Source of the DNA: an uncultured Pelagibacteraceae bacterium
GTDB lineage: Bacteria > Pseudomonadota > Alphaproteobacteria > Pelagibacterales > Pelagibacteraceae
DNA length: 64,000 nucleotides
NCBI GenBank assembly: GCA_902618485.1
Contig: CACNAR010000004.1
Span: 62,001 to 126,000, forward strand
Reading direction: 5' to 3'
The notes below the pieces were generated by a model. It saw only the letters and a list, made by a program, of their open reading frames with translations. It made no database searches and was not told the DNA's origin. Of the stretch, positions 44,766-53,553 are shown piece after piece. Position 1 is the first letter of the stretch. Every line of letters begins with the position of its first letter. Both the position numbers and the translations under genes were made by a program.

Positions 44766-46454
44766 TTAATTAACATCACTATATTTTGTGGCTAAAATAG
44801 GCCCAATTTTTTCTACAATATGACCTGCTGCTTCCACACTGTTCCAACCAGCGGTATTTCTTGGGCTTCCTTTCAATTTAAAATTTGATCCATCTCTATA
44901 ATTATAAATGTAGTCACTATTTATTTTGGGTGCATCTAGCATGACTGCTAAAATAAACTTTGGTTTTTTTGTAGGAAAAACTGAAACAAAGGTATTAACT
45001 TTTTCATTTGAGTAGACGCCTTTAAGGCTTTTATTTGCAGTCCCTGTTTTGCCGCCAATATCGTACCCATAAATATCAGCCAATTTAGCTGTACCTTCAT
45101 TTGTAGAAACAATTTTTCTCAAAATTGGTAAAATTTTTATCGAAATATTCTCATCTATAACTTTTTTAGCTTTTATTTTTTTATTAATTTTAACGAGAGT
45201 TGGCTTTATATAATAACCTCCATTTACAATAATTGAGTATGCCTTAACCACTTGAAGTAATGTAGTTGTAATACCATGACCAAAAGAAGCAGTAGCTAAT
45301 GGACATTTTCCCCACTTAAAATCGATTGGCTTACCTACTTCTTCGATATCAAAGTCAATTTTTTTTAATAAACCAAGTTTTGATAAAAATAATTTAAATT
45401 TTTCTTCTCCAACTTTTTGGCCAATCCTAACAGATCCTATGTTTCCGGATCTAATTAAAATTTGTTCAGCTGTAAGATCTGATGGAATTTTGTTGTCATA
45501 CTCTCTGATTGGAAATCCCGAACATGTTAAAGATTTTGGTAAATTTGAGAATTTAGAATCTGGCTCAATAATTCTATGATTAAATGCTGCAGCAAGAGTG
45601 AATGTTTTAAAAACTGAGCCAAATTCGTAAACCCCTTTTGTTGCTCTATTAATATAATTTACATCTGTGATCTTTTCTCTTTTATTTGGGTTAAAGTCAG
45701 GTAAAGAAATTAAAGATAAAATTTCACCGCTATTGACATCCATCAAAATTGCTGCACTTCCTTTGGTATTGAAAATTTTATTGAACTTGATTAATTCGTT
45801 TCTTATTAGATATTGAATATCTTTATCTAAACTTAATACAATTGGCTCATTTGAAATTTTGAGTTTATCATCAAAGGATTTTTCTAAACCAGAAATACCT
45901 GTATTATTGTCATCAATTTGACCTATTATATGACTGAATAGATTTTTTTCGGGGTATATTCTTATTAGCCTATCCTCTGGTTGGATAGATTTATCACCCA
46001 GTTTCATTATTTTTTCATAATTTTCTTGTGATATTTTTTTTTCAAAATAGAAAAAATTCTTTTTTTCCATTTTTTTTCTGATCAAATCATAATCTTTATT
46101 TGGAAAAATGTATTTTAAATTTAAAATTAGTTTATCTTTATTAATAATTTTTTTTGAACTAATGCCAATATCAATAGAATTTACTGTTTTGACTAAATAT
46201 TTACCATTTCTATCAACTATATCTGCTCTATAAACTTTGTGAGTTGAACTTGGTAAATTTGAATTAGTTATTCTATTATCCTTTCTGGAACCTAGATGAA
46301 TTAGTTGAGTAGAATAAATGACCCAAATAATAAAAAAAATAAAAAAAATGAAACTTATTCTATTAAATGAAACATCTAAATTTGATTTATTTTTTTCATA
46401 CGAAAAATCGTTTTTTTGATCTTCTAAGATAATGTTTGAATTATTCTTTTTCAT
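44766..46454 (-). CDS. ftsI: FtsI (PBP3), septal peptidoglycan transpeptidase
   Basis: A 562-residue class B penicillin-binding protein: one N-terminal membrane helix (about 33-49), the pedestal RADIVDRNGKYLVK, and the transpeptidase domain with SVFK (Ser280), SGN (336-338) and KTGT (469-472). It cross-links septal peptidoglycan as partner of FtsW. A long polar N-terminal tail of about 30 residues faces the cytoplasm. It overlaps ftsL by 14 bases. Confidence 0.95.
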   Translation of the reverse strand: MKKNNSNIILEDQKNDFSYEKNKSNLDVSFNRISFIFFIFFIIWVIYSTQLIHLGSRKDNRITNSNLPSSTHKVYRADIVDRNGKYLVKTVNSIDIGISSKKIINKDKLILNLKYIFPNKDYDLIRKKMEKKNFFYFEKKISQENYEKIMKLGDKSIQPEDRLIRIYPEKNLFSHIIGQIDDNNTGISGLEKSFDDKLKISNEPIVLSLDKDIQYLIRNELIKFNKIFNTKGSAAILMDVNSGEILSLISLPDFNPNKREKITDVNYINRATKGVYEFGSVFKTFTLAAAFNHRIIEPDSKFSNLPKSLTCSGFPIREYDNKIPSDLTAEQILIRSGNIGSVRIGQKVGEEKFKLFLSKLGLLKKIDFDIEEVGKPIDFKWGKCPLATASFGHGITTTLLQVVKAYSIIVNGGYYIKPTLVKINKKIKAKKVIDENISIKILPILRKIVSTNEGTAKLADIYGYDIGGKTGTANKSLKGVYSNEKVNTFVSVFPTKKPKFILAVMLDAPKINSDYIYNYRDGSNFKLKGSPRNTAGWNSVEAAGHIVEKIGPILATKYSDVN

Positions 46455-46758
46455 TTATTTCAAAAGTATTTAGGTCACTAATAAATAAACCATTAGATTT
46501 TTTGATTAATGTTTTTATTGAATTTATATCTTTGTTAATTAGTTCCTTTTCGAAATACTTTAATTGATACTCAAGTAATTTTTCTGTTGAACTTAAATAT
46601 TCAAATTCTAATCTAGTATCACCTAGCTCATTTTCAGAAACTCTTAAACTTTCTTTTACTGCAAAAATTTCATCTTCAATTTTTTTTGTAGAATTTTTTA
46701 TTATTGCAGTAGAAAATATCAATAGAAATATGAAAATAATTACTAAAATTTTTTTCAT
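46441..46758 (-). CDS. ftsL: FtsL-like divisome protein
   Basis: A 105-residue bitopic protein: one membrane helix at the N-terminus ([17 protein letters not shown]), then a heptad-like helix (about 25-75) suited to a coiled coil with FtsB. Size, topology and the position between rsmH and ftsI identify it; the sequence itself diverges quickly in this family. It overlaps rsmH by 4 bases and ftsI by 14. Confidence 0.8.
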   Translation of the reverse strand: MKKILVIIFIFLLIFSTAIIKNSTKKIEDEIFAVKESLRVSENELGDTRLEFEYLSSTEKLLEYQLKYFEKELINKDINSIKTLIKKSNGLFISDLNTFEINEKE

Positions 46759-47765
46759 AATTTATTACTTATATTTTCTACTTCAATCAAAGATTTAAAT
46801 TTCTTAAATACATCAGTATCAAAATTATAAAAATTTTTTTTTTTTATAATAAATCTCAATTTTGCAGATCTAGATGATATATTTTCACTTAACTCTTTTT
46901 TACCTGGAACAATAGGCTTTCTCTGTTTTGTAAAAAACAAAGGTTCTGACTCAATTATTTTAGGTTGGTATCGTGAGATACTTTTATTTTCCGATAAACT
47001 CCTAAAAAAATATTTTACAATCTTATCCTCTAATGAGTGAAAACTAACTACTGCCAATATTCCATTCTTTTTTAGAATTTTGGTAGCATTTATTAATCCA
47101 TGAATTAATTCACTAATTTCTTTATTAACGAATATTCTAATTGCCTGAAAAACTTTCGTTGAACTATGAATTTTAGCATTATTTCTTCTTTTTACCGATT
47201 CGATAATATTCACTAAATTCTGTGTATCAATTTCTTGCTTTACTCTTTCATTCACTATTCTATTTGCAATCTTTTTTGCGTCTTTTTCTTCACCGAAATA
47301 TTTGAAAATTTTTTGTAAGTCATTAGACTCTAATTTATTGATCACCTCTTTTGCTGAAAAATCATTCAAGCCTAATTTCATATTTAGTTGACCTTGAGAA
47401 CTAAATGATAATCCTTTCTCATTATCTTTTATTTGATTTAAAGAATAACCCAAATCAAAGATTACTCCTTTAATATTTTCATTTTTTAACTTTAAATTAT
47501 TTAATTGACTAAATTTAATATTCTTAAAAAAAAACCTATCTTCAAAATTTCTGCTAATTTGGTCTGCTATTTTTTTACTCTTAACATCTCTATCAATACC
47601 TATTACTTTAGTATTTGGAAATTTAAGTATCTCTTTTGAATATCCGCCTTGACCAAAAGTACAATCAATAAATGTGCCACCATATTGAGGGGAAATAATG
47701 CTAATGATTTCTTCTAGCAATACTGGATAGTGATTTAATCTATCCAGTGCTATGGTGGCTTCCAT
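46755..47765 (-). CDS. rsmH: 16S rRNA m4C1402 methyltransferase RsmH (MraW)
   Basis: A 336-residue SAM-dependent enzyme: [13 protein letters not shown], then the SAM site [40 protein letters not shown] and [16 protein letters not shown]. It N4-methylates C1402 in the ribosomal P site. It is usually directly after mraZ, but here ftsZ is placed between them. Confidence 0.95.
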   Translation of the reverse strand: MEATIALDRLNHYPVLLEEIISIISPQYGGTFIDCTFGQGGYSKEILKFPNTKVIGIDRDVKSKKIADQISRNFEDRFFFKNIKFSQLNNLKLKNENIKGVIFDLGYSLNQIKDNEKGLSFSSQGQLNMKLGLNDFSAKEVINKLESNDLQKIFKYFGEEKDAKKIANRIVNERVKQEIDTQNLVNIIESVKRRNNAKIHSSTKVFQAIRIFVNKEISELIHGLINATKILKKNGILAVVSFHSLEDKIVKYFFRSLSENKSISRYQPKIIESEPLFFTKQRKPIVPGKKELSENISSRSAKLRFIIKKKNFYNFDTDVFKKFKSLIEVENISNKL

Positions 47766-47783
47766 TTATTTTTTCGAAGACCA

Positions 47784-49259
47784 TTAATTTTTTTGTCTTC
47801 TTAAAAATGCGGGAATTTCAAGATCATCCTCTTCTTTTTCATCCTCTGAGGAGTCCTGGAGATCGTTTGGCTCTAAATTATTATTTTCAGAACTGAATAA
47901 ATCTGGCTCGTTAGTATCAACTCCAAATTCTCTAAGGTCATTTTGATTATCTTGTTTTTTTTCCGCAAAATCTGAAGTTTCATTGGAAAAATATGTCTCG
48001 TTACTCTCAGGAACAATATCATTTAATTTCTCAATTTCTTGGTTTTTTAAAAGTTCCTCATGATATTGGTTATTAACTTCATCGACAGATTGTGAATTGA
48101 TCGAATGACTCATATTTTCTGTAACAACTTCATTCTCAAGTTTTAAAGCATTAGCTCCATGGGAAACAGGTGCTGAATTGTTACCAGAAAAATGGAATGA
48201 TTGTGTTGGATTAACGTTTGAAAAATCTGAATAACCAGTATTTCTATTTTGAATTCGATGGACCATATTAATCACAGATTTTGATTCAGGCTGCTTTCCA
48301 TCTAAAGCAGTAGCAACAATTGAAACTCGGATTTTACCATCCAAAGATGGATCAATTATTGATCCATTTATTATTTCAGCTTCTACATCAACTTCAGATC
48401 TTATTTTATTTACAATTTCATCTACCTCAAAAAGTTTTAAATCTTCGCCGCCAGTAATATTTATTAATAGACCTTTTGCGCCTTTTAAAGAATACTCATC
48501 AATTAGTGGATTATTCAAAGCTAATTCAGTAGCTTTATCTGCTCTACCTTCGCCTTCAGCTTCCCCTGTTCCCATCATAGCTTTACCCATTGAGCTCATA
48601 ACAGTTTCAACATCAGCAAAATCTAAATTAACTAAACCATCCTTTACCATTAAATCTGTTACACTTTGAACTCCATGTCTTAAGATACTATTTGATAATT
48701 GAAAAGACTCTTTATATGTAGTTTGTTCGTTTGCAACTTTGAATAAGTTTTGATTAGGAATTACTATAATAGTATCCACATGTTTTCTCAGTTCCTCAAG
48801 GCCCTCGTGTGCTCTTCTCATTCGTGACGGTGCCTCATATAAGAATGGTAATGTTACTACGCCTACAGTAAGAATGTTTAATTCTTTAGCTGCTCTAGCA
48901 ATTACGTGTGCTGCTCCAGTACCAGTTCCACCTCCCATTCCAGCCGTAATAAAAACCATATTGGCACCTTTAAGAATATCAATTATATCATTTAAAGATT
49001 CATTAGCTGCTGCTAAACCTATCTCGTGTTTCGCTCCAGCACCTAAACCTTTTGTCAAATTAACCCCAAGTTGAATCCTTGTTTTTGATTTGCTTGTTTT
49101 TAAATCTTGTGCATCAGTGTTTACTGCAACAAATTCAACTCCTTCTACACCTGCATCAATCATTTCATTTATTGCATTACCTCCAGCTCCTCCAACTCCA
49201 AGAACTAATATTCTAGGTTTTAATTCTTTTATCTCCGGCACTTTAAAATTAATTGTCAT
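47784..49259 (-). CDS. ftsZ: FtsZ, tubulin-like division GTPase
   Basis: A 491-residue protein. The GTPase core (about 1-320) has [14 protein letters not shown], the tubulin loop GGGTGTG (109-115) and [21 protein letters not shown] long acidic linker (about 345-475, N/E/D/S rich) precedes the C-terminal peptide [12 protein letters not shown], which binds FtsA and other tethers. Its place directly after mraZ and before rsmH is unusual; in most dcw clusters it follows ftsA near the end. Being second after the promoter should give it high, MraZ-linked expression. Confidence 0.97.
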   Translation of the reverse strand: MTINFKVPEIKELKPRILVLGVGGAGGNAINEMIDAGVEGVEFVAVNTDAQDLKTSKSKTRIQLGVNLTKGLGAGAKHEIGLAAANESLNDIIDILKGANMVFITAGMGGGTGTGAAHVIARAAKELNILTVGVVTLPFLYEAPSRMRRAHEGLEELRKHVDTIIVIPNQNLFKVANEQTTYKESFQLSNSILRHGVQSVTDLMVKDGLVNLDFADVETVMSSMGKAMMGTGEAEGEGRADKATELALNNPLIDEYSLKGAKGLLINITGGEDLKLFEVDEIVNKIRSEVDVEAEIINGSIIDPSLDGKIRVSIVATALDGKQPESKSVINMVHRIQNRNTGYSDFSNVNPTQSFHFSGNNSAPVSHGANALKLENEVVTENMSHSINSQSVDEVNNQYHEELLKNQEIEKLNDIVPESNETYFSNETSDFAEKKQDNQNDLREFGVDTNEPDLFSSENNNLEPNDLQDSSEDEKEEDDLEIPAFLRRQKN

Positions 49260-49277
49260 TTTATCCCCCTCTTTTTT

Positions 49278-49733
49278 CTATTTGTTAAATTGACTCTCCC
49301 ATTTAAGACTTGAACGATTTAAATTTGCTTTTTTTCTAGCGTTTGCCCTAAATTTTTCAAAAATTGTTGGTTCCCAAATTTGAAAAGTTTTTCCTTGACC
49401 AACAAAAATCATACTATTTTTTATTTTCGCATGTTTTAGTAATTTTGAAGTCAGTGAAATTCTACCTTCACTATCAAATTGTAAATTTGTACTCTCAGAT
49501 AAAATCGATGTTGCAAAAAAATCTCTTTTTTCTTCAAATGGACTTAATGTATCTATTGTGTTAGAAATTTTTTCTATTCTGTCTTGAGGCCATGCTTCTA
49601 TTGATTGATTATTGAAAGAGGGATAACAAATTATACCATTATAACCAAGACTAGATAAATATGATCTAAAACTTGCAGGCACAGACACCCTTCCTTTTTT
49701 GTCTAGTTTGTTTTCGTACGTCGATAAAAACAT
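49278..49733 (-). CDS. mraZ: MraZ, transcription regulator of the division cluster
   Basis: A 151-residue protein with two AbrB-like repeats: YENKLDKKGRVSVPASFRSYL near the N-terminus and LQFDSEGRISLTSKLLKHA from about residue 84. Both DxxGR motifs are present. MraZ forms a ring that binds repeats in its own promoter and usually represses the cluster. The expected three-repeat box lies upstream at 49764-49787. It is the first gene of the minus-strand cluster, with ftsZ 18 bases behind it. Confidence 0.94.
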   Translation of the reverse strand: MFLSTYENKLDKKGRVSVPASFRSYLSSLGYNGIICYPSFNNQSIEAWPQDRIEKISNTIDTLSPFEEKRDFFATSILSESTNLQFDSEGRISLTSKLLKHAKIKNSMIFVGQGKTFQIWEPTIFEKFRANARKKANLNRSSLKWESQFNK

Positions 49734-49763
49734 AAGCCATAAAATTCTTCATTCCCATAATTT

Positions 49764-49787
49764 TGGGAATTTATGGGATATTATGGG
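49764..49787 (-). promoter_or_regulatory. MraZ box: three TGGG repeats, 10-base period
   Basis: TGGG occurs at 49764-49767, 49774-49777 and 49784-49787, each followed by six bases, exactly one helical turn apart. Known MraZ operators are three TGGGN repeats with 5-base spacers, which is the same period. The repeats read on the plus strand, opposite to mraZ, and an inverted CCCA sits at 49754-49757. They lie 31-54 bases before the mraZ start, fitting autoregulation. Confidence 0.8.
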
Positions 49788-49850
49788 TTTTTAGTAGAGG
49801 AGTCAATACTTAGGTTAACTTAGAAAAAAAGTAAAAAGTTTGATTAGAAA

Positions 49851-49869
49851 TGAATCAAAACGTGAACAT
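49851..49869 (-). promoter_or_regulatory. 19-bp element shared with the umuDC promoter
   Basis: On the minus strand this reads ATGTTCACGTTTTGATTCA, identical to 1558-1576 and in the same orientation relative to its downstream gene. A TATAAA hexamer (49874-49869) abuts it, so the element would overlap the transcription start of the mraZ cluster. It lies 118 bases before the mraZ ATG and 27 bases after the end of the RNase P RNA. Confidence 0.55.
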
Positions 49870-49895
49870 TTATACTGATTAAGTTATTTTAAGTA

Positions 49896-50250
49896 AGCCA
49901 GATGAACTGTAAGCCGGGTTCTGTCATTTAAATTTATCATTTATCTAGGCTCAAAATCACTTTTGAGCTCAAGCAACTAACCCTGATGACTAGCCAAGAA
50001 TTGCTTTTAGTTTTTCAACATTGTCATCTCTACTTAGTTTTGCTCCCAGTGGGGTTTTCCAGCGTTCATTGTTACCAATAGAACCGGTGTGCTCTTACCA
50101 CACCTTTTCACCCTTGCCATGTTATGGCGGTTTATTTTCTGTGGCACTATCCCTAGGGTTGCCCCTGCCAGGAATTACCTGGCACTGTATTCTTGTAGAG
50201 TCCGGACTTTCCTCTTTAAAAAATTAAAGCGATAAATCGTTCATCTGGCT
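49896..50250 (-). ncRNA. rnpB: RNase P RNA
   Basis: A bacterial A-type RNase P RNA of about 355 bases. The ends pair perfectly as P1 (AGCCAGATGAAC at the 5' end with GTTCATCTGGCT at the 3' end, 12 bp). The universal blocks are GAGGAAAGTCCGGAC near the 5' end, GGTAAGAGCACACCGG in the middle, and ACAGAACCCGGCTTA near the 3' end. It trims tRNA 5' ends. It lies between the amidase gene and the mraZ promoter, on the same strand; a short open frame on the opposite strand inside it is not a gene. Confidence 0.97.
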
Positions 50251-50293
50251 ATAATAATCTATAATTATATCAAAAAATTTCAAGTTTAATTTT

Positions 50294-51022
50294 TTAGTGA
50301 GAGACAAGGTTTTTACTTATTATTAAACACTCTTGATCTATTTTACCATTGACTAAATCTTGTCTAAATCTCCTTTGAAAAGCTTTTGTAAGATAGTCTA
50401 TATTTTTGTCCAATTTTAAACCTTCTATCTTTTTATATCCAATTTTATAAAGATTTTTAAGAAAAATATTTTCCTCAAATTTAGATAAAAGTTTGACTTT
50501 TCTTAATTTTTTTATCTTTTTTGAATCTAAATTATGGCACCAAACTAACCCGTTTTTAGCAAGCTTTGCCCAAGGAAATTTTTCACCTGGATCTTTTTTT
50601 CGATCAGGAGATATATCAGAATGACCAAGTATATATTTTTTTTTGATTTTAAATTTTTTAATTAAAGATATTAAAAGTTTTTTTAATGAAGAAATTTGTT
50701 TCTGGGAAAAATTTTTGTAACCATGTTGATGACCGGGATTGGTAATTTCGATACCTATTGAGTTTTTATTTAAATATTTATGATTTTTCCAATTTGATAA
50801 ACCAGCATGCCAAGCTTCATAAAGATCAGGAACTAAAGTTAATATTTCGCCATTTTTTTTTATTAAATAATGTGAACTAACTTTGGACCTAGGACTCTGC
50901 AGTCTCTTGATTGAGTCAGATTCTTTTTTCATACCTGTGTAATGAATGATTATAAATTTAATTCTTTTTTTTGGCCTTTTTGGCAAGCTAAAATTAGGTG
51001 AATAATCATAAATTTTATCCAT
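50294..51022 (-). CDS. N-acetylmuramoyl-L-alanine amidase, AmpD/AmiD type
   Basis: A 242-residue zinc amidase (Amidase_2 fold): FIIIHYTGMK with a zinc His, SHYLIKKNGEI, AWHAGLSNWKN, NSIGIEITNPGHQHGY and GHSDISPDRKKDPGEKFPW with the second zinc His and catalytic residues. A C-terminal stretch of about 60 residues resembles a peptidoglycan-binding helix bundle, as in AmiD. No signal peptide or lipobox is seen, so a cytoplasmic role in muropeptide recycling (AmpD-like) is favoured. Its stop is 43 bases before rnpB. Confidence 0.85.
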   Translation of the reverse strand: MDKIYDYSPNFSLPKRPKKRIKFIIIHYTGMKKESDSIKRLQSPRSKVSSHYLIKKNGEILTLVPDLYEAWHAGLSNWKNHKYLNKNSIGIEITNPGHQHGYKNFSQKQISSLKKLLISLIKKFKIKKKYILGHSDISPDRKKDPGEKFPWAKLAKNGLVWCHNLDSKKIKKLRKVKLLSKFEENIFLKNLYKIGYKKIEGLKLDKNIDYLTKAFQRRFRQDLVNGKIDQECLIISKNLVSH

Positions 51023-51128
51023 TATTAATATTAATACAATTTTAGGCCATTTATAAACATTTTATGGACATTTTTTATTGTTAAATGTTAATTTACATAA
51101 TTAATAATAATATATAAAATAGACTTAT

Positions 51129-51923
51129 ATGTTAAAAAAATTACCAATAATTTTAATTTCAATTTTTTTATTAACATTGGAAGCAAATGCCGGTTCTGAT
51201 GGCGAATTAAAGATAGAAAAAGAACCAAAAAAAGTTAAAGATTGTTTTAAAAATTTAAATAGAGCAACTTTTGCGTTTAACCAAAGTCTCGACAAAGCTA
51301 TAATAAAACCTCTTGCTGAAAGTTATAGAAGTTTACCAGATCCTATCCAAAAAGGTACTCATAATTTTGTCACAAATTTATCAAGTTTGGTTACAATCCC
51401 AAATAATATTTTGCAGGGTGATATTAAGTTAGCAATAATCAATACGGCAAGGCTTGCGGTCAACTCAACTGTTGGGATATTAGGTACTATTGATGTTGCA
51501 AATCAAATGGGTTTTCCAAAATACGAAAAGGAGGATTATGGTCAAACTTTAGGTGCATGGGGAGTTGGACCAGGTTGTTACGTAGTTTTGCCAGTTTTGG
51601 GACCATCGACATTGAGAGATACAACTGGTTCTTTCATGAATGTATTGGGAGGCGATCCATATTACAACGCTTCAGTGCATGGAAATAACGAATATTTAAG
51701 TGAGGGTTTTTATATGGCAACAAAGGCTGTGGAAGGTATTGATTTTAGATCAAATAATATTGAGTCATTTGATAACCTAGAAATAAATTCCATTGATTTT
51801 TATGCCTCAGTAAAAAGTTTGTATTTGCAAGACAGAGAAAACAAAATTAGCAATATAAGAAAAGGAAATATCGAGATTTTCTACAAGAATGAGGAAGATT
51901 GGGAAGAAATAGATAATAATTAA
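51129..51923 (+). CDS. mlaA: MlaA (VacJ) outer-membrane lipid asymmetry protein
   Basis: A 264-residue protein with a signal peptide (cut after EANA, about residue 21). LNRATFAFNQSLDKAIIKPLAESYRSLPDPIQKG, NTARLAVNSTVGILGTIDVA, DYGQTLGAWGVGPGCYVVLPVLGPSTLRD and GGDPYYNAS are diagnostic. It extracts stray phospholipids from the outer leaflet and passes them to MlaC. No lipobox cysteine is visible, although E. coli MlaA is a lipoprotein. mlaC follows after 23 bases. Confidence 0.93.
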   Translation: MLKKLPIILISIFLLTLEANAGSDGELKIEKEPKKVKDCFKNLNRATFAFNQSLDKAIIKPLAESYRSLPDPIQKGTHNFVTNLSSLVTIPNNILQGDIKLAIINTARLAVNSTVGILGTIDVANQMGFPKYEKEDYGQTLGAWGVGPGCYVVLPVLGPSTLRDTTGSFMNVLGGDPYYNASVHGNNEYLSEGFYMATKAVEGIDFRSNNIESFDNLEINSIDFYASVKSLYLQDRENKISNIRKGNIEIFYKNEEDWEEIDNN

Positions 51924-51946
51924 GACTTTATCTAAATAACATAGAA

Positions 51947-52531
51947 ATGAAAAAATTTTTTTTAATTTTAATATTTTTAAATTTTAACTTTATTCATGTT
52001 TTTTCTGTTGAACCAGATGTATTTGTTCAATCAACAGTCAACAGAGCATCTGAAATATTAGCTAAAAATATTTCTCAAGAAGAAAAAATTAATAAATTGA
52101 AGATTATAGCTAAAGAAACTGTTGATATTGAGGGTGTGGGTTTTTATTCTCTTGGATCCGCAAGAAAAAACTTGGGTGAAGAGAAAAAAATTGAGTATTT
52201 ACAGTTATTTGAAGATTATTTTTTAAAAAGTTTTTCTAGTAGGTTGTCAGAATATACTAATCCAGAAATTGATGTTTTATCAAAAAAAGTTTTGAGTGAA
52301 AATTATACTATTGTGAATAGTGTTTTAAAAGAAACCTCTGAAAGACCTGAAGTAAAAATTGACTGGAGAATTTATACTAAAAATCAGGATAACCCACTGA
52401 TAAGAGACCTAATAATAGAAGGCTTAAGTTTAGCAAGAACGCAAAAGGAGGAATTTGCATCAATATTAAACTCCAATGATGGTGATATTGACTCCTTATT
52501 TAAAACATTAAAAGAATTTTCCTCGAAATAA
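51947..52531 (+). CDS. mlaC: MlaC periplasmic phospholipid carrier
   Basis: A 194-residue protein with a signal peptide (about residues 1-20, cut near VFS) and the MlaC/Ttg2D fold: VDIEGVGFYSLGSARKNLGEEKKIEYLQLFEDYFLKSFSSRLSEY is the most recognisable region (ARKNL...F..YF). It shuttles phospholipid between MlaA and the inner-membrane MlaFEDB transporter, whose genes are not in the window. It lies in an operon with mlaA. Confidence 0.87.
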   Translation: MKKFFLILIFLNFNFIHVFSVEPDVFVQSTVNRASEILAKNISQEEKINKLKIIAKETVDIEGVGFYSLGSARKNLGEEKKIEYLQLFEDYFLKSFSSRLSEYTNPEIDVLSKKVLSENYTIVNSVLKETSERPEVKIDWRIYTKNQDNPLIRDLIIEGLSLARTQKEEFASILNSNDGDIDSLFKTLKEFSSK

Positions 52532-52548
52532 TTCAATTATATATATGA

Positions 52549-52625
52549 TGGTGGGCCCGCCAGGACTCGAACCTGGGACCAATACATTATGAGTGTACTG
52601 CTCTAACCAACTGAGCTACAGGCCC
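52549..52625 (-). tRNA. tRNA with CAU anticodon (elongator Met, or Ile2)
   Basis: A 77-base tRNA with encoded CCA. The acceptor stem is GGGCCTG paired with CGGGCCC (one wobble), the D-arm is TAGCTCAGTTGGTTAGAGCA, the anticodon loop is CTCATAA, and the T-loop is normal (TTCGAGT). CAU can be elongator methionine or lysidine-modified Ile2. It is not the initiator, which lacks the first pair. I cannot decide between the two from sequence alone. Confidence 0.93.
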
Positions 52626-52713
52626 TTTATAATAAGCTTATACATTACTTGATCTAATTAACAAGATCTTACTGTTTTAATTTTCTATTAAGAATAATTC
52701 AAAAAAATATGAC

Positions 52714-53427
52714 TCAATCATTTTTTTCAAAAAATCCGTTATCTCCTATTGAATTTAAATATCTGTAACCAAATTCTTTTAAATGATTAATAAATTTTAA
52801 TTTGCTAACTTTATTTGTTTCATCATACATTTCAACACATATTAATTTAATCTTTATCTTCTGAAAGTCAATTCCTTGCAAAATTTCAAAATCATGCCCT
52901 TCAGCATCGATGTTCAGAAAATCTATATAATCTAACTCAATATCTTTGTTTCTTAAGAAATCTAAAAATTTAAAAGCTTTAATTTCTTTTTTAGTATGAT
53001 TGCCCTCTGAAAGGTTACTTGATGTTATTTCAAAAAAATTTTTATCAATGGAGTTAATTGGACTAAAATTATTGTCTATAAAAGAAATGACATCTTTATT
53101 TTTATTTGATATCGCAACACAATAATTTTTATCTCTCTTTCTGATCATATTAAATAAATCGATTGAAGTTCGATTAATATCAATATTAATACCTTTCCAA
53201 CCTTTATCGTAAAGCATTGCTGTATTCGAATACAATACTGGATGGAAACAACCTATATCTACATAAACTCCACGTTGTTTATTTTTAAAAAATGAATTGA
53301 TAAACAAATCCTCTCCCGATTGAGAATAGGTATCTCGTTTAATGAAACATTTATGATGAAAATATAAATTATAAAACAGATAAGGTTTGTATAAAAAATG
53401 ATCTCTACTTATCTTTTTTTTAAACAT
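52714..53427 (-). CDS. FkbM-family SAM-dependent methyltransferase
   Basis: A 237-residue protein. SQSGEDLFINSFFKNKQRGVYVDIGCFHPVLYSNT holds the SAM loop (DIGCFHP), followed by GWKGINIDINRTSIDLF, AISNKNKDVISF and FLNIDAEGHDFEILQGIDF, the FkbM hallmark. Family members O-methylate sugars or antibiotics. This gene sits alone between two tRNA genes, with no glycan operon beside it, and could be an accessory insertion. A surface-glycan substrate is the best guess. Confidence 0.83.
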   Translation of the reverse strand: MFKKKISRDHFLYKPYLFYNLYFHHKCFIKRDTYSQSGEDLFINSFFKNKQRGVYVDIGCFHPVLYSNTAMLYDKGWKGINIDINRTSIDLFNMIRKRDKNYCVAISNKNKDVISFIDNNFSPINSIDKNFFEITSSNLSEGNHTKKEIKAFKFLDFLRNKDIELDYIDFLNIDAEGHDFEILQGIDFQKIKIKLICVEMYDETNKVSKLKFINHLKEFGYRYLNSIGDNGFFEKND

Positions 53428-53446
53428 AATAAAAATAAATATTTTA

Positions 53447-53521
53447 TGGTGGGCCGTGTTGGTTACGCTCCAACTACCCCTGCAATGTCAATGCAGTACT
53501 CTACTATTGAGCTAACGGCCC
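53447..53521 (-). tRNA. tRNA-Val (anticodon GAC) with non-canonical T- and D-loops
   Basis: A 75-base tRNA with encoded CCA. The fold is perfect: acceptor GGGCCGT/ACGGCCC, D-stem GCTC/GAGT, anticodon stem CTGCA/TGCAG with loop TTGACAT, T-stem GTTGG/CCAAC. The T-loop is AGCGTAA instead of TTCRANN, and the D-loop is AATAGTA with A18 rather than G18. The other two tRNAs here are normal. It lies 32 bases after rpoD and is probably co-transcribed with it. Confidence 0.93.
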
Positions 53522-53553
53522 ATAAAACAAAATTAAAAATTTACTTTTTATAT

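Noticed and set aside
50021-50227. Open frame of 68 codons on the plus strand
   Set aside because: It lies wholly inside the RNase P RNA, antisense to it; the RNA is certain from its conserved blocks and P1 pairing.
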